Origin: Prevotella sp.
GTDB taxonomy: Bacteria; Bacteroidota; Bacteroidia; Bacteroidales; Bacteroidaceae
Length of the DNA: 47,090 nucleotides
Direction: 5' to 3'
Assembly (NCBI GenBank): GCA_017395215.1
Contig: JAFPVW010000139.1
Span: 1-47,090 of the forward strand
Shown piece by piece: positions 34,101-42,848 of this stretch. Position numbers and translations under genes: made by a program. Position 1 is the stretch's first letter, and each line of letters begins with the position of its first letter. The notes under the pieces were generated by a model. The model did not search any database, was not told where the DNA came from, and saw nothing but the letters and a program-made list of their open reading frames with translations.

Positions 34101-37100
34101 TCAGCCCACTGCTGCTTGTAGAGGTTGACCACCGAGTCGGGCACGTAAATCTTCAGTCCGCTGTTCTTCTCGAACTGGTTGGTGCCCTTCAGCGTGGCGG
34201 GCTTGCCCGAAGGCACGATGATGGTATTCAGGTTCGAGCAGCCTGCGAAGACGTCGTTCTGAATCTCGGCCACCTGCGTGGGCAGGGTGATGGCTCTCAA
34301 GCTGGGGCAGGAGGCGAAGGCTCGGGCCTCGATGCGCCGTGCGGTGTTCGGCAGCTCAATGTTGCCTAAGTTATCGCAGCCCTCGAACCACGATACGCCG
34401 ATGTAGTCGAGTCCTATGCTCTCGCAGTACTTGAAGTCGCCGAACGAGCGGATGTCGTCGTTGCCTTTGAAGACGCCGCTGAACCAGTTGAAGCCCTGAC
34501 TCTTGTCGAGTATGCGGCTAAAGTCGATGTACTTGTCCCAGTTCCTGGCGTCGGTACCCCATGCCGTATAGTCATGGTAGCGCAGATCCTCTAAGAGGTT
34601 GCGCACATATTCGTCGCCCGGGTTGACGATGCAGGTCATGAAGCGGTCCTTGTAGGCGGCCCAGTTTGCGTCGGCCTCGAACGCCTTCAGCTGCTTTGGC
34701 ATCATGCGAATCTTCGCGTTCGTATTGTCGAACACGCCCTTGCCTATCTTCAGCATCGCCGGCGTGATGGGCTTCATGATGTTAGGCACAGCGTCGGTCA
34801 CCAAGTACAGTGCGTCGAGGTACTTCAGGTTGCTGCAGCTGGCAAAGCAGTAGTCCTTCAGCTCGATGTCGAAGTCGGAATAGTTGTTGTGACCGTAGTC
34901 CAGGTCGGTGAAGTTCACATACTGCAGCATCTGATTGCCTCGGAAGGCGCCGGTGCGCACGTAGTCGGTCTGGTAGTTGTTGCCTGTGCCGATATCCACG
35001 GTGATCTTCAGCGCGCCGTTGTGGTCCTTTAGGAAGTCCGTGTCGGGGTTGTTAACCAATACGTGCTGGATCGTGTGGCCCTGGCTTGAGCTCTCCTTCA
35101 GGATGGAGTTGCCCTCATAGGCGTAGGCGTACCAGGCACCGTAGTTGTTGAGCGTACTGCCGTTCTTGGGCACCGCCTCGCGATACTGGAAGAACCTCTC
35201 ATACGGCTTCCACGACTCACTGGCTAAGAATTCGTCCTTGCGCGCCTCATCTATAATAATGTGGAAGTTCAGCGTATCCACGTCGCAGAAGATGCTGTCA
35301 CCGGCCAGGATGAAGTTCTCCGGGCCCAGGCCGTACTCGCCGTTCTCCTCCGTTGAGAGAATCAGGCTGAACTCCGTCAGGTTCGTGCAGCCCTTGAAGG
35401 CATAGTCGGGGATGGCGCAGATGAACGACGACGAGAACTCGCTCGTAGCGCCGCCCGTGTTCTCATGGAACCCCACTTTCTTCAGATCCGTCCTGTTCGT
35501 GAAGGCGTTCTTGGCGAACGTGGTCACGCGGCTCGACGTGTTGGCGTCGCCGTCGTTGTCGTGACCCACGTAGATGACGCAGTTGCCAAAAAAGTCCCCG
35601 TTAAACGACTTCACGTAGGTGTGGTGAACGATGTTCTTCTGCGGGTGAACCATCACGAAGCCCGCAGCCCTCGAGGTGGCCTGGTTGATGTTGGCGCGAA
35701 TCTGCTCGCGCATACCCTTGTTGAACTTCTCGGCGTTATACGAGCCAGTGCCGCCCCACGCCTCCTTGGCAATGAGTCCGGCGGTCAGCGCGTTCATGCC
35801 GGCCTGCTTCACGGCGGGGCCGTTCCAGCCGTCGGTCACCAGGCTCATCTGCTCGTTCAGCGTGTTCAGCAGCTCGTCCTGATAGCGGCGGACGGCCTCA
35901 GAAGTTATTTGGAAAGCACTGCTCATGGTCGTGGCCAGCAGCAGGAAATCCTTGTTGCTCATGGCCTTCAGCTCATCTTCCGTGATGTCAATCTTGCCGT
36001 TCTTGACGACGCCCAGCTCCTTCAGGCGCTCCAGGTTCTTGGCGTTTTCTCCTATCTGAAGGCCGACTTCACCTATAGTCAGTCCGGAAAGGGCGATTAT
36101 CGCACCTATCAGCTGATGCCCAGCAGCTGTAGCGTAGGTATAGATGCCTGCGCCGCCAGCCTCCGCAATTTTTGCGACAACTTTCACCGTAGCTGTCCAG
36201 ATTGAAGAGGAATAATATAAAGTATGAGAAAGTTTGATATTAACCCAACTATTAACATTAGTAGCTATATCAACCGTAGTCCCGGAGATCACCTTGCTGC
36301 CAACGGGCGCTCCACCTTCGGCTACGATCTTGGCAGCTGTAGCCTGTGCGGCAGCTTCAGCACTCTTCACACCACCAGATTTTACTGCATAGACGACGCC
36401 AGTGGTCATCAGTGCCACCTCGGCAACGAGCTTTGGCAGCATCCACCACGACACGTCTTGGCTCACCACCTGCGTGGTCTGGATGATGCCGCCCGGGGCG
36501 GTCACGTAGTCGTAGGTAACGCCGCCCTCGCTGAAGGCCGTCTTGCCCTGTGCGTTCGGGTCATCGCGGCACTCCATCATGCCGATGTAGGGCTGCCAGT
36601 TCGGGTCGTTCAGGAACTCGGAGAAGCGGTCGCTCGACACGATAATCTTGAAGTCCTCAGGCGCACCGGCCTTCATGTTCCTCATGGTCGCATCGGTCAT
36701 TGTGGCAGCTTCGTCAGGGCTCGGCACGCCGAAGATGTTGTTGCCCGGAATGATGTCCTTCGGGCCCAGCGCCGTCCAGTGGTCCTTGCCGTCCTGCTCG
36801 TAGTAGAACAGGCGCAACTCCTTCAGGTTCGACATGCCCGCCAGCGCGCCGTTGGGGATGACCATCTTCAGGTCGGAGTACGAGTTCTCCGCGTCGCCGG
36901 CGGTCTGCCAGAACTCGATGTACTTCACGTGCGAGTTGCCGCGGATGGCGTCGCGTCCTAACTGGAGGGTCTTATAAGTATAGGTGTCACCCGGGTCGTT
37001 ATAGATGCGCATCACGCCGCCCTCGTCGTCGATGTCCTCGTCGTCCACGCCCACGATGCTGCAATAGTAGACGTTGTCTTTATCATCATTCGTCGTCAGC

Positions 37101-40100
37101 AGGTTGGCGGCGTTGAAGTTCTTGTACTCAGAGTTCCACCACTTCAGCGTCTCCATCATCTCCGCCTTGCCTTCCTCGTCGCTCTGCAGCTTGTCGCGCT
37201 CCTCAGCGTCCTTGAAGACGTGGTACTTTACGCCCTCCTCGGTGAAGTCCACTCCGTCGAACTCGTGAACCACGATCTTGCTGCGCCAGGGCTTGAACGT
37301 CTCGCTGGCCATGAAGTTCTGGTACTGGCTGCGGTGTACGCTGATGGTGAAGTTCGGCGACACGTTGGTGAAGGCATTGGGACCGATATACGTTATCTGG
37401 TCGGGAGTCATCGCCTCGTAGTGGTTCGTGCCCTCGGTGGTGTACTGCACTATCTGCAGCTGCTCCAGGTTCGGGCAGTCCAAGAAGGCCTCCTTGTCGA
37501 TGAACAGCTTCAGCTTGGAGTTCTGGTTGTAGAGGTAGGCGTCGCTGTCAATAAAGCGTACGTATTTCAGCGCCGTGCTGGCACCGAAGGCGCGAGGGGA
37601 GATGCCGATGAGGTGCGTGTGGCCATACCAGTTGCCCACCAGGTCGTTCATGATGTAGGCGGTGTTGCCGTTCACGTAGTCGCTCTCGAAGTGCCAGATG
37701 GCCATGGTGGCCTTGCAATCTTCGCCGTCTATCGTAAGGACGATGTTGGCATCGGCGTCATTGTCCTCGAAGTGCCAGCTGGGATAGTTCTCGTTCAGCC
37801 ACTCGTTGCTGACATAGAGGTGGTAGTCGTGGCGAGACAGCCAGATGTACTTCGTGCCAAAGATGTTGTAGTCATCCTCGGGCTCGGGGCGGATAGGATC
37901 GTTATACAGGCCGAGTATGGGGCTCGATACGTCCTGAATCAGGTGCCAGCCGTTTTGCGCGCTGGGGTCGCTGACAAAGGCGCCGTTCGTCTCCTTCCAG
38001 TAACCGAATATCGGCATGTTTCCTTGGGTGATGATATGCGTACCCGACGGATACCAGTTCTTGCCGTGGACGGTGATTAGTGGTTCCTCCACGATGGAGA
38101 CAGAGCAGCCCGTAGGCACAGCCACGTCGCTGAACAGCTGCTTGCCCTGAGGACCCAGCACTAATATTGGATCACCAATCTGTTGGGTGAAGTAGCATTT
38201 AGTGAACACGGGCTCAGGATATTTGGTGGCAAATATGCTAGTGCTATTGACAGGATTTCGAGCAAAGGCACGGCTGAAATTGCCATAGGCATCCTGTGAA
38301 TGCACGGCATTAATAATTTCGGACGTGCTCCATGACAAGTCGAGGGAAATCTCAGCCGGTGCCACGATGCAGTTGTAGAAGAGTACCTGCCCCGTGGTCC
38401 AGCCCACCATGCCGGCGCAGCAACGCGTCTGGGGACCTAAGAGGCTGCCCTCGAAGCGGCTGTTGTTGATCTCCAGTCGCGCCGAGTTCACGGCGATAAG
38501 TCCGCCGTGCGTGCCGTCGCCAACGACGGTGGAGTGGATCTTGACAGCCGAAACAATATTGTCCAGGATGGTGGACTCACTGCCGGAGACTTGCGCCGCC
38601 ACGCCCGCAGCATACTGGCGGCTGGTGTAGATGTCGCCCTCCACGCGCAGGTTCTTGATCATAGCCCCTTGCAGGCTGTAGAAGGGTGCCACGCACTCCT
38701 GGTTCCTCGGGTTGGCCTCGCTGCCCGCGTTGAAGGTCAGCGTGCGGCCAGCGCCGTCGAACGTTCCCTTGAAGTTGCCGCCCACCTGCATGCCGTCGGC
38801 ATCGACGTAGCCCGTCATAAAGAAGTAGCGTCCCACGTAGGTCTCGCCCAGGCCCACCTTTGCGGCTAACTCTTTCCAGTGGGCCGTGGTGCCAATGATG
38901 TACGGGTCGTCAGCCGAGCCCGTGCCGCCGCCAAAGTCCTCGGGCGACAGCTCGCGTGAGATGTGCAGGAAGACGAAGTCGCCACCGGCGCCCTTGTTCA
39001 GGTCGCAGGCCGTGGTGGTGCCGTTCCGGCCCACGCACCCCGCCTCCTCGCCGTCGAACCAGAGGCGCGTGAGGGGAGCCGACGAGCCCTCCCGCGTGTA
39101 GTAGAGGTTGATATCTTCGCTGCCGTTCACGCCCGAGTTCAGGTCGCCCTTGTTGCTTTTGATGTGGCTGGAGCCGTCGTAGGCCGCCAGCGTGTAGGTG
39201 AGCCCCTGGTGCGTCAGCGTCTCCGGCCTGTTGTCGCTGCCGAAGCCCGTGCCGCAGCGCAGGTACAGGTCCTTGATGGCACGCTCCGGGTCGGTGCCCG
39301 TCTTGTAGAGCAGATAGACGTACTGCCCGCCCGAACCCTCGTTCAGGTCGGTGGGAAGCTGCGTCCAGCCGTCTTGGGCGTATTCCTCGCACAAGGCCTT
39401 GGCCTCCTCGTCCTTTTCAGCACCCACCACCATCACGTCGGTGATGTAGCGCTGCTTGCTGGCGCTGTTCACTGCCAGTATGGCCTCGCCGCTGCTGTTC
39501 GCGGTAATAGCATAGTACGAGATATTAGAGAAGAAATACTGGTCGATAGGCGTACCCGCGTTGTGCGTGCCATAGCCCGACGTCATGACGAAGTTGAGCG
39601 TGCACGGATAGACACCGATGTGGGCGCCCTTGGTGAAGGCTCCCGTCACGGTAATCGGGTTGCTGACATAGACGTCCTCGCTGCCGTGGACATTGCTGGT
39701 GTTGTCGCTGATGACGGGGTTGCCCTGCACGTTCATCGTGCCACCTTGCCAGATGCCGCCGCCGGCCTTGGCCGAACGGTTCTTGGTGATGCTGCCGCCC
39801 GTCATGTTGATGGTGCCGTAGTTGGTAATGCCGGCGCCGCCATGAACGTTGACCAGGTTGTCGGTGATGCTGCCGGCGGTAATGTTGAGCGTGCCACGAT
39901 TGAAGATGGCGCCGCCGTCGTTGCCCGTATTGCCGGAGATGACGATGTTGCCGATAGTCAGCGTGCCGAAGTTGTAGATGCCGCCGCCCAAGGGAGCGCC
40001 GTTGCCCAGGACCATGCCGCCGTTGAACGTGGCCTCGGCACCGTCGTTGACAAGGACGCCGCCGCCCCATCCAGCGCCGCCGTCTGGATCGTTCCTCACC

Positions 40101-40513
40101 GAGTTGCCGATGATGGTGCCGCCGTTGAAGGTCAGCTTAGAGCCCTTCTCGCAGTAGATGCCGCCACCGCCGTAGGCATGGCCGCCGGTAATCCGGCCGC
40201 TGTTCGTGCCGCTGCCGTCGTTCACGGTCAGCGTGGCGTTCCCCAGCAGGTGAATCACCATGTAGTACCAGTGGTAGCCCTCCTCGGTGCGCTGCAGCGT
40301 GTGACCGTTCAGGTCCAGCGTCACAGTCTTTCCTTCCGGGATTGCCACCCGCTCCGTCAGCGCGATGTCCGCCGTCAGCTTGATGCTGATGGGGCTGCTG
40401 CCGCCAAGCGCGTCCTTCAGCGCACTTTCCGAATCCACTTCGGTCTGCGCCCAGGCCCCCTGCGCGATTGCCAGCAGGCAGACCATCAAGAACAGAATTC
40501 TTTTCATACGCAT
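31187..40513 (-). CDS. Giant surface protein: beta-helix, MABP-like beta-prism, LRR_5 repeats and a helical hydrophobic insert
   Basis: 3108 residues. After a signal peptide (MRMKRILFLMVCLLAIAQGAWAQ) comes a Gly/Asn-rich right-handed beta-helix (about 24-350, repeats of the FNGGTIIGNS and GGAIFNRGTL type). A three-repeat MABP-like beta-prism follows (about 352-520, DLNEGSGGQYVYLLYKTG). Next are a GLUG-like region (about 525-780) and LRR_5 repeats (about 960-1330). An Ala/Gly-rich, partly hydrophobic helical segment spans about 1335-1620 (LVAEVALMTTGVVYAVKSGG; LIGAIIALSGLTIGEVGL). LRR_5 repeats then continue to about 2850, and a YTVCVPYTMEV module ends it. The sorting tail is lost to a TAG. 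It lies between two paralogous small lipoprotein genes on the same strand. The mature function is unknown; surface adhesion or delivery is inferred. Confidence 0.8.
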   Translation of the reverse strand: MRMKRILFLMVCLLAIAQGAWAQTEVDSESALKDALGGSSPISIKLTADIALTERVAIPEGKTVTLDLNGHTLQRTEEGYHWYYMVIHLLGNATLTVNDGSGTNSGRITGGHAYGGGGIYCEKGSKLTFNGGTIIGNSVRNDPDGGAGWGGGVLVNDGAEATFNGGMVLGNGAPLGGGIYNFGTLTIGNIVISGNTGNDGGAIFNRGTLNITAGSITDNLVNVHGGAGITNYGTINMTGGSITKNRSAKAGGGIWQGGTMNVQGNPVISDNTSNVHGSEDVYVSNPITVTGAFTKGAHIGVYPCTLNFVMTSGYGTHNAGTPIDQYFFSNISYYAITANSSGEAILAVNSASKQRYITDVMVVGAEKDEEAKALCEEYAQDGWTQLPTDLNEGSGGQYVYLLYKTGTDPERAIKDLYLRCGTGFGSDNRPETLTHQGLTYTLAAYDGSSHIKSNKGDLNSGVNGSEDINLYYTREGSSAPLTRLWFDGEEAGCVGRNGTTTACDLNKGAGGDFVFLHISRELSPEDFGGGTGSADDPYIIGTTAHWKELAAKVGLGETYVGRYFFMTGYVDADGMQVGGNFKGTFDGAGRTLTFNAGSEANPRNQECVAPFYSLQGAMIKNLRVEGDIYTSRQYAAGVAAQVSGSESTILDNIVSAVKIHSTVVGDGTHGGLIAVNSARLEINNSRFEGSLLGPQTRCCAGMVGWTTGQVLFYNCIVAPAEISLDLSWSTSEIINAVHSQDAYGNFSRAFARNPVNSTSIFATKYPEPVFTKCYFTQQIGDPILVLGPQGKQLFSDVAVPTGCSVSIVEEPLITVHGKNWYPSGTHIITQGNMPIFGYWKETNGAFVSDPSAQNGWHLIQDVSSPILGLYNDPIRPEPEDDYNIFGTKYIWLSRHDYHLYVSNEWLNENYPSWHFEDNDADANIVLTIDGEDCKATMAIWHFESDYVNGNTAYIMNDLVGNWYGHTHLIGISPRAFGASTALKYVRFIDSDAYLYNQNSKLKLFIDKEAFLDCPNLEQLQIVQYTTEGTNHYEAMTPDQITYIGPNAFTNVSPNFTISVHRSQYQNFMASETFKPWRSKIVVHEFDGVDFTEEGVKYHVFKDAEERDKLQSDEEGKAEMMETLKWWNSEYKNFNAANLLTTNDDKDNVYYCSIVGVDDEDIDDEGGVMRIYNDPGDTYTYKTLQLGRDAIRGNSHVKYIEFWQTAGDAENSYSDLKMVIPNGALAGMSNLKELRLFYYEQDGKDHWTALGPKDIIPGNNIFGVPSPDEAATMTDATMRNMKAGAPEDFKIIVSSDRFSEFLNDPNWQPYIGMMECRDDPNAQGKTAFSEGGVTYDYVTAPGGIIQTTQVVSQDVSWWMLPKLVAEVALMTTGVVYAVKSGGVKSAEAAAQATAAKIVAEGGAPVGSKVISGTTVDIATNVNSWVNIKLSHTLYYSSSIWTATVKVVAKIAEAGGAGIYTYATAAGHQLIGAIIALSGLTIGEVGLQIGENAKNLERLKELGVVKNGKIDITEDELKAMSNKDFLLLATTMSSAFQITSEAVRRYQDELLNTLNEQMSLVTDGWNGPAVKQAGMNALTAGLIAKEAWGGTGSYNAEKFNKGMREQIRANINQATSRAAGFVMVHPQKNIVHHTYVKSFNGDFFGNCVIYVGHDNDGDANTSSRVTTFAKNAFTNRTDLKKVGFHENTGGATSEFSSSFICAIPDYAFKGCTNLTEFSLILSTEENGEYGLGPENFILAGDSIFCDVDTLNFHIIIDEARKDEFLASESWKPYERFFQYREAVPKNGSTLNNYGAWYAYAYEGNSILKESSSQGHTIQHVLVNNPDTDFLKDHNGALKITVDIGTGNNYQTDYVRTGAFRGNQMLQYVNFTDLDYGHNNYSDFDIELKDYCFASCSNLKYLDALYLVTDAVPNIMKPITPAMLKIGKGVFDNTNAKIRMMPKQLKAFEADANWAAYKDRFMTCIVNPGDEYVRNLLEDLRYHDYTAWGTDARNWDKYIDFSRILDKSQGFNWFSGVFKGNDDIRSFGDFKYCESIGLDYIGVSWFEGCDNLGNIELPNTARRIEARAFASCPSLRAITLPTQVAEIQNDVFAGCSNLNTIIVPSGKPATLKGTNQFEKNSGLKIYVPDSVVNLYKQQWAEYKDYIVGISKYPFSKVVTVTAPGQLADKLGLSIVEGKSGGWSATQVRWINGPYSLYDSLTVSGPLNGRDLSVIRYMAGADAWNSDPTDGKLRYLNLWNAQLKKDTRWSYNCDGEDEYTDADNKVGDYLFDCCTALETVILPKSVTYIGENVFDTATGLKRVAVGRNTTEVECDILQDLDDYGGIDELVFLTNQHVTSDYSDPWEAPIQKVYVPRSQMGEYMSDDKLSSRAQSITSLFDDDHILFRTADYGGLFFPTEIREAENVEGIFNGDLELKDFSEFQKFQGVKWLGDKAFSGCSNLKTITLPGSVEYIGKGAFNGCSTLDSLLVDCDSIFTLERDVFESLPSDFRIYVPKSMIAKYQERWSQYKDHIFVDEREYSNADIITVTLDKPNTLHEKLGLEVELSDFYHWLEAVKGDYSHVKKLKVIGPISGTDFELMRYLAGYTLWTKETNYFGQLEYLDLYDAQIVETDNDGSEETDGGVIRQNASMTDNVMHKHALKKAMKLKTLILPRTCKEIEKRAFLQCDNLETVVFGDDMEEIDWTCFDDCSQMRYTYFLCTKKPKITIDSRYWFDNDYSPTCDAMYVRPSLYRDYLDDTDYTTEHRTVKYTNLISKGAFNDDEAFCAFAQHAVSSLNDLVMVRSVDGWFDNHHAIKDLTTLRYTKVGRLKKNDFGKLTQLERLAVSLNTDSIEAGAFQNSQNLRFVDFLAVESSMAEKLKDGGLADLGIDLQKTLAYVPLTYGTTEETNVVTGSADNGLIAHNYRLYDGWDYTVPYAFQTKTVENSRTLPKSDAPYTVCVPYTMEVPYGCKAYTLSDRDGNQLVFKEIEGQMEAMQPYLVKVFTEGLDADNPAAKLNSDIAQEIPSSGGSTFGRQVDGWGYSLRGTFDMIDNQTAHELYAYVLKSDGKWYLVGNDTEAHRKAYIPAYRAYLLLSGGYGTRAATLDMELEDNPTAIEEPEIETVKTVDRDGTE

Positions 40514-40598
40514 TTTGTTTTAAATATTACCTTATTTATATATATGTTTGCTTTTGAACCCTTAAATGCTAAACGTTAATCGTTAATCTTCATCGCCC

Positions 40599-41165
40599 TC
40601 ATCTCACCACGTTCACTCCCCCGCCGCCGCTGTTCACGTCCACGTTGCCGTTCAAGTCGTTGAGGCCGTTGTTGTTGTCATCGTCGTCGCCGGAGTTCGC
40701 GCCCTGCCAGTCGGCATAGAGCTGGTCCATGAGCGTCTGCTGCTCGGCAATCGCCTTCAGAAGGTTCTTGCCCTGCGCTGTCAGCTTGCCGTCGGCGTAG
40801 GTCAGTGTCTGCGTCTTGTTGCTACGGTCGCCCTTCACGGTCACGGTGTTGCCGCTGATGGTGAAGTGCAGCGCGCCGTAGTCGCGCACGGAGGTGGCCT
40901 TTACGAACTTGCCCGCGTCCATCAGGTAGCACTCGTAGTAGCCCGTGCCGTCGGCCTCGAAGCGGTAGGCATCCAGGGCGCGCGTCCACGATAGCTGGCC
41001 GTCGGTTCCGCTCTCGGCGTACTCGGTCACCCAGAGTCCCGCCAGCTGTTCCGCCGTCAGCGTCTCGGGCAGTTTGTTCTCGTCGTCGCTCTTGCTGCAA
41101 GCAGAGAACATCACTGTGCTGCACAAGATGGCTGCGGCCATCGCCCATTGAAACATCTTTCGCAT
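40599..41165 (-). CDS. Small lipocalin-like lipoprotein
   Basis: 188 residues from the ATG at 41165 (a GTG two codons earlier is also in frame). The signal peptide MRKMFQWAMAAAILCSTVMF ends in the lipobox FSACSKSDD (Cys 23). The mature domain (about 33-150: LTAEQLAGLWVTEYAE, FEADGTGYYECYLMD, ISGNTVTVKGDR) is a compact beta-rich, lipocalin-like fold and is paralogous to the product of 30545-31093. The C-terminus is a Asn/Asp/Gly-rich tail (GDDDDNNNGLNDLNGN), unlike the paralogue's. Its first 30 bp of coding and its upstream region belong to a 66-bp cassette shared with the next gene upstream. The giant gene follows after 85 bp. Ligand unknown. Confidence 0.75.
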   Translation of the reverse strand: MRKMFQWAMAAAILCSTVMFSACSKSDDENKLPETLTAEQLAGLWVTEYAESGTDGQLSWTRALDAYRFEADGTGYYECYLMDAGKFVKATSVRDYGALHFTISGNTVTVKGDRSNKTQTLTYADGKLTAQGKNLLKAIAEQQTLMDQLYADWQGANSGDDDDNNNGLNDLNGNVDVNSGGGGVNVVR

Positions 41166-41195
41166 AATCACGTTGTTTTAATTGTTATACATTAT
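41130..41195. repeat. Leader/signal-peptide cassette, copy 1
   Basis: This 66-bp segment covers about 30 bp upstream of the lipoprotein start and about 36 bp of signal-peptide coding. It matches 42813-42878 at 65 of 66 positions; the one difference changes Met to Ile at codon 4 from the ATG. Outside the segment the two genes diverge at once. Confidence 0.9.
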
Positions 41196-41204
41196 CTTTT
41201 TAGT

Positions 41205-42848
41205 TCACTGAATCTTTTCCATTTCTACCGTGGCGGTGAATGTGGTGCCGTCGGCGTTCTGGCGCAGCGACTTCCACTTCATCACGCCGTTTTGGATGGA
41301 TTCAATCTCCCACCACTGGCGCTGTTCGCCTTCGGTGTCGTTCTTCCAGCGGGCGTAGAACAAGTAGCCGTCAACGACGTACTGATTAAATATATCAACC
41401 ATCAGTTCCCAGTCACCATCGCCCACCTTGCGTGAGTAAACGTAGGTGCCGTCGGCCTTGATTTCCCAGCGCTCATTCCAACCTTCGGAGTTCTTACCCT
41501 CCCAGGTGCCAATGACGTCCTGGCGGTAGTCGATGTCGGCCTTCGTCAGTCGGACGTTCCGCTCGTTGAAGCTTACGTCGCCCTGACCGCCACGGATGGT
41601 TGTGTGCCTGTGCTTGCAAACGATCTCGGTGGCGGTGACCGACGAGATGAAGAAATCCTCTATCAGCGTAATTGTCGGATCGGACTCGGGATGGCCGGTC
41701 AAGCTCACCTTATTGCCGGTAATCTTGACAGCATACTCACGGCGGTCACTCCATTTGGCTTGTTTCTCCGTGTAGTCGGGTAAAGACGAACTGAAGAGCG
41801 CCTTGGTGGCCGAGACGAAGGTGGTGACCGCCTTTTCGTTGGTCAGTGCTGGGCGTCCTTCTACCTCTGTCTCAATCCATTTGCCGAGAATCTTCTCGCC
41901 GAGGTTGTCAATGGCGGCGGGAATGTTGTAGAACTCGAGGAAGGGCTTCACGTTCGCATCGTCCAGGTTATCCTCGGTGATGTAGAACGTGGGCACCATC
42001 TCGCCCTGCTTGGCATTGGCCAGTACGGCCTCCACGGCCTTGCGGGCCATGCCGAACGTGTTCTGCGCCATAATGCCCTTGATGGACCCGCTGCCCGTAA
42101 TGAGCTCGTCGAGGAACTCGCCGTAGGCATCGAAGGTATAGACGCGCTTGCCGGCGGCCTTCAGCATGGGCAGGGCATCGACGAGGTCGTTGCCATTGAA
42201 GAACACGAAGTCATCGAAGTCAGCCAGCACGGCCTGCACCTCGTCGTTGCACTTGTCGGCCACGCGATAGACCTGGGCGGCGGGCTTGAGCGCCTGGAAA
42301 GCCTCGGCGCGCTCGATGCCCGGGCTACCCAGCATGGCGAAGACGGCCACCTTATCGGCAGTCACCACGTCGGCCATCGCCTTACCCGCAGCCGTGTTGT
42401 CCGTGCCGAAGTAGGGGCACGAGGCCAGCGGACTCGAGGCCTTGACCGGCGAGTCGATGATGACCACGGGTATGCCGCGCTCCTTGGCTAATGCTGCCAC
42501 CTCGGCCTCGGCACTCTCGCCGTTGGGGCCGAAGCTGGGCGCGAAGACGATGCCCTTCAGCGCCTTGCTGCCCAGCTTGCGCAACTCCTTGACGGCGGCC
42601 TGCTGCTCCTCGTAGGCCGTCTCTGACGTTGTGGAGTAATAGTAGGCCTCGAGGCCCTTCTCCTTACATACACTGCGGAACGACGTCTCTATTTGACGGA
42701 AATAGTCGATGTCGCCGTTCTTCACTATCATGGCGATGCCCTTGGCCCCGCCCTCAGCGGGGTTGTCGTCGTTGCTGGAACATGCCGTGAACACACTTGC
42801 GCCGCAAATCAGGGCTGCGGCCATCGCCCATTGAAAAATCTTTCGCAT
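41205..42848 (-). CDS. Lipoprotein: type I periplasmic (sugar-)binding domain fused to lipocalin-like domains
   Basis: 547 residues from the ATG at 42848 (an upstream GTG is in frame). Signal peptide MRKIFQWAMAAALICGASVF and lipobox FTACSSND (Cys 23). Residues about 36-320 form a LacI/ribose-binding-like domain (KGIAMIVKNGDIDYFRQIET, then YFGTDNTAAGKAMADVV and GSIKGIMAQNTFGMARKAVE), normally the ligand receptor of ABC importers or sensors. Residues about 330-547 hold two beta-rich lipocalin-like segments, starting ILGKWIETEVEG and VIGTWEGKNSEG; the second has the ADGTYVYSRK turn seen in the small lipoproteins. No permease or ATPase gene is nearby, so a surface-sensing or scavenging role is more likely than import. 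It is the first gene of the putative minus-strand cluster. Confidence 0.8.
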   Translation of the reverse strand: MRKIFQWAMAAALICGASVFTACSSNDDNPAEGGAKGIAMIVKNGDIDYFRQIETSFRSVCKEKGLEAYYYSTTSETAYEEQQAAVKELRKLGSKALKGIVFAPSFGPNGESAEAEVAALAKERGIPVVIIDSPVKASSPLASCPYFGTDNTAAGKAMADVVTADKVAVFAMLGSPGIERAEAFQALKPAAQVYRVADKCNDEVQAVLADFDDFVFFNGNDLVDALPMLKAAGKRVYTFDAYGEFLDELITGSGSIKGIMAQNTFGMARKAVEAVLANAKQGEMVPTFYITEDNLDDANVKPFLEFYNIPAAIDNLGEKILGKWIETEVEGRPALTNEKAVTTFVSATKALFSSSLPDYTEKQAKWSDRREYAVKITGNKVSLTGHPESDPTITLIEDFFISSVTATEIVCKHRHTTIRGGQGDVSFNERNVRLTKADIDYRQDVIGTWEGKNSEGWNERWEIKADGTYVYSRKVGDGDWELMVDIFNQYVVDGYLFYARWKNDTEGEQRQWWEIESIQNGVMKWKSLRQNADGTTFTATVEMEKIQ

